Shown piece after piece: positions 5,660-11,947 of a stretch of DNA of 13,032 bases. The position numbers were made by a program, and so were the translations under genes. Location: assembly GCA_902475545.1 (NCBI GenBank), contig CABRZP010000028.1, forward strand, positions 1 through 13,032. Reading direction: 5' to 3'. Positions within the stretch are counted from its first letter, which is position 1; each line of letters starts with the position of its first letter. The notes under the pieces were generated by a model. It saw only the letters and a program-made list of their open reading frames with translations. It was not told where the DNA came from and did no database searches. The stretch is from an uncultured bacterium. GTDB lineage: Bacteria > Cyanobacteriota > Vampirovibrionia > Gastranaerophilales > Gastranaerophilaceae.

Positions 5660-8068
5660 TTATTTTAAATCAAAATTACTATATTTCTGCTTACAGAGAT
5701 CTGGATTTTCTGCGTAATCTTTTAAATAGTCAGAATGCTTAAATTTAAATAAAAATTCTGTATTATTTGTAATATTTTGGATTTGTGAAATTAGTGCTAT
5801 TTTTATATTTTCGTCATTTATATTTTGAATATATCTTTGTAAATTTTCTTCACCAATGAGTAGAATGAGGGTGGCATCTTTTCTCTTATTATCCAGTAAA
5901 TCAAGTATTGGTTTATACATAATATTTTCAAAAATTGCTCGTTTTTCTTCTTCAGCTAAGTTTGGATTTAATATTGCCCTTGAATAAGAAAAGTTTTTGG
6001 CACAATTTGTTAATAATTTTTCTATAAGTTTATTTCTTACAGGATTTTTACATGCATCTTTCATCATTTTTAAAATTTGACACAAACTAGGTTCACAGCA
6101 ATCATAATATCCATTGTGGTTAAATGATATATTCGCATCATAATTTTGTAATTGTTTATGTAATTCTTTAGTAACTGCTATTACTTCATTCGGTTTTAGT
6201 TCTTTTTTGAATTTTGAGTATATTTCATTTAATTCTTTTTTGTTTTCTACAATTGTATCTATAATAGAAGGGTTACATTCTTTTGCATAGTCAGAAATTT
6301 CAAATGAATCTAAAAAGTACATTTTATACATACCTAAATTGTGATTAGAAATTAATTCTAACATTGATAATTTTGTTCGGATACTATCTTCCATTCCTTC
6401 TTTTGAATCCGAAATGAACTTAGTTTCTATTTGATAGTATTTCGGCATAAATTTTTCTTTTGGTAATGGTGTATATTCAATGTCAGGTTCCTGAACATAT
6501 AATGAATAAGCTTGCTTATAATCTTTATCTATATTCTTATTGTTAGACATGTATTTTATGTATTTGTTCGCGTATAAGCTCGGGTATATTTTACTTTTTT
6601 CTTTTATGGCTTCTTTATAGAATTTTTCATCCATTTGATTAAAAAACTCATCATAATCAGTGATAACTTCTTCCGGTACTTCTTTTGTTTGATTGATTTC
6701 TTCTACTTCATTTAATACTTTTCCATATCTGTTTTCGAAGTGTTCTTCCCAATCTTGTTGTAATTTATCATGGATTGCATATTTATTTTCTCTTTCAGGC
6801 AGAATTGTTTGAGTATAGTTTAATAATTCAATAAATTCAGGAGAAACTTTATCTATAACTTTTTTGTTTTCGGTTTCCTGTTTGATAATTTCAAGATCTT
6901 TATTGATTGGAATCATTCCACCTTCACCATAAACTTCTTCAAATAAATCAATAGTGTCTGTTATAGTTTGTGCATAGTAATCTAATATATGAGGATTTTG
7001 TTTCCAGAATCGTTTAAACATGTACTTATCTTCACTGGTTTTGCCATGTTCTCTTTCATCGTCACAAAAGGCTCTCATCTCTTCTGATAAATGAACTCTA
7101 TCAGCTGCAATTGCCATTATCGGACTTAAATATTTAACAATGAATGATGCTTCAGGATCATCTTTTGCAAATCTTCTGCGGATTTTCTTTTCTATTTCTA
7201 GTTTATCGCCATTTGCATCTTTTATATCATTTGTAATTTGCTTTTTGTGATAATTTTTAATTTTATATTTTCTGGTTTTTGGTTTATATTGTTCGCTCTT
7301 TGAAGTTTCAATTTCTTTATTTTGATTTATATTTTCATTTTTAATATTGTTTATATTTACTCCGGGTTTTACTGTGTTTTTAGGTAATGTTACAAAGAAT
7401 TTTTTATATTCTTCCCTTGTAGCAATAAATGAGTTCCAGAAAGCTGATTTAGGGTATTTAATTCCGTAAGCTGAGGTTATTTCTTTGTCTATAGGTTTTG
7501 CAATAATACCACTATAAGCTTTATTCATATCCTTGTCGTAGAAATCTTTATTTATTTCTTTTATGGTTTTGCCTTCCAAGTAAATTTTTTTAAGAAGGTA
7601 CATACCGAAATTATCGCTGCCATCCTTTAGTAAAGGTTCATCAGATAATTCTTTTGCTGTTTTTATTTCCCAAAGTATTGAGGATCTATTTTTCTGATTA
7701 TTTTCATGCAAATTTTTAAATAGTGGTTCCTTTGGATAAATGTCTTTTACTTCATTAAAGTTTTCTGCAATATCAATATATTGAAATACTTCCTGCATCA
7801 TTTGTTCAGGTGGAATATGCTGTCTAGTTTCATAGTCATAATTCAAGTATTCTTTCATTGTATTTGGCATATTTTCTCTGTTAAAAGTTTGGGCATAAAA
7901 GTTTTCCGGTGTTCTTGTTCCAAAACTAATATTATAGTCTTGATAAGCAATAGCTTTATATTCTTTATTGTTTATATTTGTTGTTGTGTTTTGATTTTTA
8001 CCTGAGTTTTGTTTTATTTGTAAGTTATGTTTACCAACATAACTTGGTTGTATAAGTTGGATTTTCAT
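5660..8068 (-). CDS. Large hypothetical protein of unknown function (802 residues), ISFGT motif
   Basis: I do not recognise a family. The protein is rich in Lys, Asn, Glu and Ile and mostly helical in character, with no membrane segment or signal peptide. The first ~45 residues look disordered (Asn/Thr/Lys). They are followed by YNISFGTRTPENFY (45-58), a compact charged region, a stretch at about 198-230 (YGIKYPKSAFWNSFIATREEYKKFF) that looks folded and possibly DNA- or partner-binding, and a low-complexity Asn/Lys linker (about 235-290). A long helical part with scattered Cys follows, including a YYDCCEPSLC cluster. AAGGAG 6 nt before ATG fixes the start. It is monocistronic, ends at the shared terminator, and is divergent from the PfkB kinase. 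An intracellular scaffold or a secreted effector-like role are both open. Confidence 0.75.
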   Translation of the reverse strand: MKIQLIQPSYVGKHNLQIKQNSGKNQNTTTNINNKEYKAIAYQDYNISFGTRTPENFYAQTFNRENMPNTMKEYLNYDYETRQHIPPEQMMQEVFQYIDIAENFNEVKDIYPKEPLFKNLHENNQKNRSSILWEIKTAKELSDEPLLKDGSDNFGMYLLKKIYLEGKTIKEINKDFYDKDMNKAYSGIIAKPIDKEITSAYGIKYPKSAFWNSFIATREEYKKFFVTLPKNTVKPGVNINNIKNENINQNKEIETSKSEQYKPKTRKYKIKNYHKKQITNDIKDANGDKLEIEKKIRRRFAKDDPEASFIVKYLSPIMAIAADRVHLSEEMRAFCDDEREHGKTSEDKYMFKRFWKQNPHILDYYAQTITDTIDLFEEVYGEGGMIPINKDLEIIKQETENKKVIDKVSPEFIELLNYTQTILPERENKYAIHDKLQQDWEEHFENRYGKVLNEVEEINQTKEVPEEVITDYDEFFNQMDEKFYKEAIKEKSKIYPSLYANKYIKYMSNNKNIDKDYKQAYSLYVQEPDIEYTPLPKEKFMPKYYQIETKFISDSKEGMEDSIRTKLSMLELISNHNLGMYKMYFLDSFEISDYAKECNPSIIDTIVENKKELNEIYSKFKKELKPNEVIAVTKELHKQLQNYDANISFNHNGYYDCCEPSLCQILKMMKDACKNPVRNKLIEKLLTNCAKNFSYSRAILNPNLAEEEKRAIFENIMYKPILDLLDNKRKDATLILLIGEENLQRYIQNINDENIKIALISQIQNITNNTEFLFKFKHSDYLKDYAENPDLCKQKYSNFDLK

Positions 8069-8089
8069 GGAATTCTCCTTCTTAAAATT

Positions 8090-8098
8090 ATTGTATCA
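8090..8098 (-). promoter_or_regulatory. Likely extended -10 of the 802-residue gene
   Basis: On the minus strand TGA precedes TACAAT (8095-8090), giving an extended -10 with one mismatch. The start would be near 8083, only a few bases before the AAGGAG ribosome site (8080-8075), so the leader is about 15 nt. No good -35 is seen. Confidence 0.4.
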
Positions 8099-8144
8099 TT
8101 TATAAGCTTGAAAATGTTGGATTTTGCTAATATATAAGATTATA

Positions 8145-8179
8145 TTAACATAATTTAATATTTTGTGATAAAATATCAC
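8145..8179 (+). promoter_or_regulatory. Promoter and overlapping operator-like palindrome of the PfkB kinase gene
   Basis: TTAACA (8145-8150), an 18-nt spacer and TAAAAT (8169-8174) with TG at 8166-8167 make a good extended -10 promoter. The -10 is embedded in a perfect inverted repeat, GTGATA-AAA-TATCAC (8165-8179). A protein bound there would cover the -10 and start site, so repression is the natural reading. The start would be near 8181 with a leader of about 16 nt, and AGGAGA lies 6-7 nt before ATG. Confidence 0.55.
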
Positions 8180-8196
8180 TTAATAGGAGAATAGAT

Positions 8197-9246
8197 ATGT
8201 TTGAAGTAATAACAATTGGCAGTGCGACTATGGATGTTTTTGTTGAATGTGATGATGCTGCTGTTGTATCTGTTAGGAAAAAGGATAAAAACACTGAATT
8301 TATGAGTTATCCTTATGGTTCTAAGTTGGAAATTACTGATTTTGATTCGCAAATTGGCGGCGGAGGCGTTAATACTGCTTTTAATTTTGATAATTTGGGT
8401 TTTAAAACCAGTGCAATTTTTAAAGTTGGCGATGATTTATATTCTAAGGGGATTTTTAAAAGTTTTGAGAAAACAAATGTTAATCTTTCAAACGTAATTC
8501 AAAATAAAGATGTAAGTACCGGTTTTTCAATAATTTTAACAAGTTTTGAAGGTGATAGAACCGTGTTAGCTCATCGTGGAGCTAATGCTTTAATTACAGA
8601 AAGTGAAATTAACTTTGATGCAATAAAGAAAGCAAATCTTTTATACATTGCTCCGTTAAATGGTGATAGTAATAAAGTTCTTGACCATATCGTTAAATTT
8701 GCTAAAGAAAATGATACCTATGTTTGTTTTAATGCCGGAACTACCGGAATTAAAAAAGGTTTTAACTATCTTAAAAATATTTTAGAGTATGCTCAGATTG
8801 TTGTTTTAAATAAGGAAGAAGCATCAATGGCTACAGGTATTCAACTTCGCTCGGATACAAAAGATGTTAAGTATTCAAATAGTCTTGTGCATCCTGATTT
8901 AAAGGAAATGTTTAAAAAGTTGAAAGTTTCTGATTATCAAATTATCGTTATAACAGATGGCGGAGCAGGAGCTTATGCTTTCAATGGTAAAAATTATTAT
9001 TATTGTCCATGTTTTGATGGTCCTGTAACATCTACTCTTGGTGCCGGTGATGCTTTTGCTTCTACATTCTGTGCGGCTTTAGCTAAATTTTCAGGAGATA
9101 TTCCAAATTCATTAATTGCCGCATCAATTAATGCCGCAGGTGTTGTTGCAAAATTTGGTGCAACAAATGGTTTATTAACTTTTGATGAAATTGAAAGAAT
9201 AATGAAAAATAATCCAAATATTACTGTTCAAATTGAAGGTGTATAG
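8197..9246 (+). CDS. PfkB/ribokinase-family carbohydrate or nucleoside kinase
   Basis: This 349-residue enzyme is of the ribokinase fold and would phosphorylate a sugar, sugar phosphate or nucleoside with ATP in the cytoplasm. Visible marks are the N-terminal start strand ITIGSATMDVFVE (5-17), the glycine-rich substrate-side motif GGGGVNTAFNFDNLG (54-68), and the ATP/catalytic signature TSTLGAGDAFASTF (278-291), in which D285 of GAGD is the expected catalytic base. NKEEA (205-209) and VITDGGAGA (251-259) are also typical of the fold. The length is slightly above the usual 300-330, partly from an insert around 215-240. The substrate cannot be assigned: ribokinase-, fructokinase- or adenosine-kinase-like are all possible. 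It is monocistronic, divergent from the 802-residue gene. Confidence 0.88.
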   Translation: MFEVITIGSATMDVFVECDDAAVVSVRKKDKNTEFMSYPYGSKLEITDFDSQIGGGGVNTAFNFDNLGFKTSAIFKVGDDLYSKGIFKSFEKTNVNLSNVIQNKDVSTGFSIILTSFEGDRTVLAHRGANALITESEINFDAIKKANLLYIAPLNGDSNKVLDHIVKFAKENDTYVCFNAGTTGIKKGFNYLKNILEYAQIVVLNKEEASMATGIQLRSDTKDVKYSNSLVHPDLKEMFKKLKVSDYQIIVITDGGAGAYAFNGKNYYYCPCFDGPVTSTLGAGDAFASTFCAALAKFSGDIPNSLIAASINAAGVVAKFGATNGLLTFDEIERIMKNNPNITVQIEGV

Positions 9247-9253
9247 CTATTTG

Positions 9254-9275
9254 TAAGATTTTATCAATGATCTTA
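9254..9275 (+). terminator. Weak candidate terminator after the PfkB kinase gene
   Basis: TAAGAT (9254-9259) pairs with ATCTTA (9270-9275) around a 10-nt loop and is followed by TTTTATT. The stem is short and low in GC, so termination may be poor. Confidence 0.3.
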
Positions 9276-9317
9276 TTTTATTAAATTAACCATGCTAGTA
9301 AGGTGAATTATCCACTT

Positions 9318-9396
9318 CGGCTATTTTATTCCTGATTAAAATGTTGTTAAATATATATAGCCGATAGTTGAATGTATGATTTCAGAATTGATCTGA
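9318..9396 (+). promoter_or_regulatory. Structured leader region of the histidine kinase gene
   Basis: CGGCTAT (9318-9324) is the exact reverse complement of ATAGCCG (9357-9363). A second perfect hairpin is TCAGA-ATTGA-TCTGA (9382-9396), directly followed by GG, so its 3' arm overlaps the GAGG ribosome-like site at 9395-9398. No riboswitch class is recognised. The promoter of the kinase gene is not clear within 9247-9423. Confidence 0.35.
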
Positions 9397-9401
9397 GGTT
9401 T

Positions 9402-9431
9402 ATGAAAAATAAGGTTTTTGTATATGATTAA
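9402..9431 (+). CDS. Possible 9-codon leader ORF overlapping the kinase start
   Basis: ATG at 9402 opens MKNKVFVYD and stops with TAA at 9429-9431, 8 bases past the kinase ATG at 9424, in another frame. GAGG (9395-9398) lies just 3 nt before it, closer than ideal. Overlap of this kind permits translational coupling, but nothing else supports that it is translated. Confidence 0.25.
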   Translation: MKNKVFVYD

Positions 9432-10698
9432 AAGTTTATTATTTAATGGTATTAATTTTGTGCCGCCAATTTTTCTATTATTAACTGTTTTTTTTTCCAA
9501 TATTAATGTAGAAAATACTATTTTGTATGTAGTAATTTCATATTTTGTTTTTTCTGTTTATTTTTTGTATAAAAATACATTTTTTGCGAAAAAAAATATT
9601 ACAGAAATAGATATAATAGATTTGGATGCATCTGTTTATTCTCTCGTAAAGCATTCACCGATAATCTCTTTTATTACCGATACAAATGGTAAATTAATTG
9701 CTGGAAATCAAAGAGGAATAAAATTTTATAAATCTGGTATCGACGAAATTCAGGATAGTGAAATTGCATATTTTAAGGTTGATGATATCAAATTAGAATT
9801 ATATAAACTTGACAATAAATTACTTCAACTTGAGAAGAGTATTGAATTCAAATTGGCATTTATGACAAATGATGGTGAAAAATACTTGTATAAGATATCT
9901 AAAATTCCAATACATGCCAATAATGGTAAAATTGAAGCTATTGTTAATTTTATTTGTAATATTGATGCACATGATCGTATTGTAAAAGAACGAGAAACTT
10001 ATATTTCTACACTTACTCACGATATAAAAACTCCGGTAATTGCTCAAATTAGAGCTTTAGAATTGCTTTTAGATGAAAGATTTGGGGCAATTACGAAAGA
10101 GCAAAGAGAAATGTTTACAATTATGCTAGATTCTTGTAATTATACGTATGAAATGTTGAAATCTATACTGATGAATTATAGAGAATTTAATGAATTACAT
10201 CCTATACACTATACAATGTTTGATATAAACGAACTTATTGAGACTTGTGTACGTTCTGTTAAGTCTAAAAGTTCTAAAAAAATATCATTTAAGATATTTT
10301 CTAATAACAATCATATAATGGTAAAAGCAAATAGAAATGAGTTAGAAAATGTGATAATCAGTTTTTTATCAAAAAGTTTATACTCTGCTTATGAAAATTC
10401 TAATATTGAAATCGAACTTATAGAGAATGAATCTTATTTTGAGTTAAAAATTTCATGCCTTGGGCCTTATGTTGAACAAGAAAAAATAAATAAAACCTTC
10501 AAAAAAAATTCTACTGATAAAGAAAAATTTAATAGAATAGGATTTGGTTTGGGATTATTTTCTTTAAAAAAGATTATTGAAGCTCATGGTGGCCAAATTT
10601 TTGTTAAAAGTTATCCTGACAATAGAAATATTGCTGGTTTTACGTTGCCACTCTTAGGTGAAAGTAAACCAGAGGGTAAGATTCTTGCAAAAATTTAA
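9424..10698 (+). CDS. Orphan membrane sensor histidine kinase with PAS-like domain and degenerate ATP-binding boxes
   Basis: The 424-residue protein has two membrane helices (about 10-25 and 32-49), a PAS-like sensor region (about 70-183), and a HisKA dimerisation domain. The phospho-acceptor is H199 in STLTHDIKTP (195-204). An HATPase_c domain covers about 290-412. The G2 box GFGLGL (373-378) is intact. In the N box, LENVIISFLSKS (307-318) has Ser313 and Lys317 where kinases carry Asn. In the G1 box, ISCLGPYV (343-350) has Cys345 in place of the conserved Asp and Tyr349 in place of Gly. ATP binding is therefore doubtful, and the protein may act as a pseudokinase, phosphatase or partner for another kinase. 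ATG 9424 is chosen because AAGG lies 9 nt upstream; a TTG at 9418 would lie too close. No response regulator is adjacent. Confidence 0.85.
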   Translation: MIKSLLFNGINFVPPIFLLLTVFFSNINVENTILYVVISYFVFSVYFLYKNTFFAKKNITEIDIIDLDASVYSLVKHSPIISFITDTNGKLIAGNQRGIKFYKSGIDEIQDSEIAYFKVDDIKLELYKLDNKLLQLEKSIEFKLAFMTNDGEKYLYKISKIPIHANNGKIEAIVNFICNIDAHDRIVKERETYISTLTHDIKTPVIAQIRALELLLDERFGAITKEQREMFTIMLDSCNYTYEMLKSILMNYREFNELHPIHYTMFDINELIETCVRSVKSKSSKKISFKIFSNNNHIMVKANRNELENVIISFLSKSLYSAYENSNIEIELIENESYFELKISCLGPYVEQEKINKTFKKNSTDKEKFNRIGFGLGLFSLKKIIEAHGGQIFVKSYPDNRNIAGFTLPLLGESKPEGKILAKI

Positions 10699-10707
10699 TA
10701 GTTAATT

Positions 10708-11079
10708 TTATTGCACGCCTTTAATAATTATTTGTCCATTACCATCTTTAGAAAATTCCATTTTTTTAGGTTCAGGTAATTCTTCCATATTGTAATCTCT
10801 TGTACTGTTAAGATTAAATGATGTTGGTTTATAAGAAGGGTTAAAATTGGTTTTTCCTTCTATATAATCAAGTTGAGCATCTTTAGCTTCTCTTTTTTCT
10901 TTATAAGCTTCAGGGTTATTAACAAAGTCCAGAGTTTCTTGTTTTTCCATCTGGTGTTGCATCATAGGATAAAAGTTTAAGTTGCCGGCATTAGGAGCCT
11001 GATAAAAATTTGCTGCCATAGTTCCGCTAAAAATATTTCCTAAAGATAAAATGCTAATTGTTAATAAAACTTTTTTCAT
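10708..11079 (-). CDS. Small exported protein of unknown function
   Basis: The 123-residue product starts with a classical signal peptide: MKK, a hydrophobic core at 4-17, and a likely signal-peptidase I site near TMA/ANF (after 22 or 23). No lipobox cysteine is present. The mature part of about 100 residues is hydrophilic, rich in Asn, Pro, Lys and Glu. It contains several aromatic NFY/NFN-type words (NFYQAP, LNFYP, TNFNPSY) and ends with GNGQIIIKGVQ. No known domain is recognised. AAGGAG lies 6 nt before ATG. The gene converges on the histidine kinase gene with a 9-nt gap and no terminator between them, so the transcripts probably overlap. Confidence 0.75.
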   Translation of the reverse strand: MKKVLLTISILSLGNIFSGTMAANFYQAPNAGNLNFYPMMQHQMEKQETLDFVNNPEAYKEKREAKDAQLDYIEGKTNFNPSYKPTSFNLNSTRDYNMEELPEPKKMEFSKDGNGQIIIKGVQ

Positions 11080-11101
11080 GTTAACTCCTTATTTTTCCTA
11101 T

Positions 11102-11131
11102 ATATTATCATATTTTTTTTACAAAAAGCAA
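11102..11131 (-). promoter_or_regulatory. Candidate promoter of the small exported protein gene
   Basis: On the minus strand TTGCTT (11131-11126), an 18-nt spacer containing TGA, and TAATAT (11107-11102) give a fair promoter with an extended -10. The -35 overlaps a 12-bp palindrome at 11127-11138. Confidence 0.4.
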
Positions 11132-11138
11132 ATTTGCT
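11127..11138. repeat. Perfect 12-bp palindrome, operator candidate
   Basis: AGCAAATTTGCT reads the same on both strands. It lies between the divergent start regions of the small exported protein (minus) and the sRNA candidate (plus), over the -35 of the former and about 20 nt upstream of the -35 of the latter. This is a common place for a regulator site. The binding protein is unknown. Confidence 0.4.
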
Positions 11139-11156
11139 ACTTTGAGCTAATATTTT

Positions 11157-11184
11157 TTGTAAATTTATTGCTATTTGGTCTAAT
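11157..11184 (+). promoter_or_regulatory. Candidate promoter of an intergenic small RNA
   Basis: TTGTAA (11157-11162), a 16-nt spacer ending in TGG, and TCTAAT (11179-11184) form an extended -10 promoter (5 of 6 in the -10). A start near 11191 would give a transcript of about 85 nt ending at the intrinsic terminator downstream. Confidence 0.4.
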
Positions 11185-11190
11185 GAAAAT

Positions 11191-11276
11191 TTATGAATAA
11201 ATCCATATTATATAGTTATAAATCCTCAACTCTTCTGATTGCTCAACTTGCCCTCATTAAACGAGGGCTTTTTTTT
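11191..11276 (+). ncRNA. Candidate small RNA with C/U-rich repeats
   Basis: The stretch lies between a promoter candidate and a strong terminator and has no open frame of useful length. It contains two direct repeats: ATAAATCC (11197-11204 and 11218-11225) and CTCAACT (11225-11231 and 11242-11248). The unpaired-looking UCCUC (11223-11227) is complementary to a Shine-Dalgarno core, as in many trans-acting sRNAs. The alternative is that it is the 3' end of a long read-through transcript from the histidine kinase gene. Existence rests on signals only. Confidence 0.4.
11250..11276 (+). terminator. Strong intrinsic terminator with no annotated gene upstream on its strand
   Basis: GCCCTC (11250-11255) pairs perfectly with GAGGGC (11263-11268) around ATTAAAC, followed by eight T (11269-11276). 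It is the strongest terminator in the window. The nearest plus-strand gene ends 550 nt upstream. Confidence 0.92.
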
Positions 11277-11312
11277 CTTTCTTAACATTATGCCATTATT
11301 TCAATATTCGTG

Positions 11313-11318
11313 TATAAT
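11313..11318 (+). promoter_or_regulatory. Likely -10 box of the PilZ-decarboxylase operon
   Basis: A perfect TATAAT lies 33 nt before the PilZ start codon. The -35 region is weak. The position right after the intrinsic terminator fits an independent promoter. Confidence 0.5.
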
Positions 11319-11350
11319 CAAGTATATAAAATTATATTGAAAGGATAAAG

Positions 11351-11941
11351 ATGAGAGAATTAGTTGTAGAAAATCAAGAAATTTTAATTATTCCGCAGAA
11401 TTTCAAGTTTGCAAACAGGGGCCGAGTTACAAGGGTAAATGCAGGTGATTTTGTTTTGGAACTTGATTTCCCACCTGAAAATATATTAGAAAATACTTAT
11501 TGTGAATTTTATACACAAACCTCTCATGGTAAATTGTATTTTAGTTCTTATGCTAAAAGTATTGACGGAAATGTTTTGACAATTGCAAGCCCTGCGAAAC
11601 ATAAATTTTTGCAAAGACGTCAATATACTCGTATAAAATTTGTACAGGATTTGAAATTGTTGCTTGGGGAATCTTCTTATGATATTACAACTGTTGATAT
11701 TTCTGCAGGTGGTATGAAATTGAAAACAAAAGAAAATATTAATATCGAAGGTTCTTATGCTGTGTCTGTACCTTTGTTTGAAGATAGACATATTAGTTGT
11801 ACTTTTGAACCTATAAGAATTGAAAAAGCTTCAGAAGGCGGATATATAATTTCCGGACAATTTGTTTATGGTTCTGGACATGACAAGATGATATTAACTC
11901 AATTCTGTGCGAAAAGAAGTGTCGAAATTAAGAATAAATAG
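11351..11941 (+). CDS. PilZ-domain protein, probable c-di-GMP receptor
   Basis: This 196-residue protein has an N-terminal beta-rich domain (about 1-85), in the style of the YcgR N-domain, and a C-terminal PilZ domain (about 86-190). The two c-di-GMP contact motifs are present: RxxxR as R90-Q-Y-T-R94 and DxSxxG as D116-I-S118-A-G-G121. Binding of the second messenger is therefore likely. PilZ proteins pass this signal to motility, adhesion, secretion or an enzyme partner. AAAGGA 5 nt before ATG supports the start. The decarboxylase gene begins 6 nt after its stop, so the two are almost certainly cotranscribed. No flagellar or cyclase gene is nearby to show the output. Confidence 0.88.
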   Translation: MRELVVENQEILIIPQNFKFANRGRVTRVNAGDFVLELDFPPENILENTYCEFYTQTSHGKLYFSSYAKSIDGNVLTIASPAKHKFLQRRQYTRIKFVQDLKLLLGESSYDITTVDISAGGMKLKTKENINIEGSYAVSVPLFEDRHISCTFEPIRIEKASEGGYIISGQFVYGSGHDKMILTQFCAKRSVEIKNK

Positions 11942-11947
11942 GTTAAT

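Noticed and set aside
9308..9316. DnaA-box-like TTATCCACT between the kinase genes
   Set aside because: One mismatch to the usual box and only one copy; no cluster, no AT-rich unwinding array and no dnaA/dnaN genes, so not an origin.
9418..9423. TTG start two codons upstream of the kinase ATG
   Set aside because: AAGG at 9411-9414 would be only 3 nt from TTG but 9 nt from ATG 9424, so ATG is preferred.
9247..9423. Possible riboswitch before the histidine kinase
   Set aside because: Hairpins are present, but no conserved core of a known class (c-di-GMP, preQ1, TPP, SAM, purine) can be matched; kept only as a structured leader.
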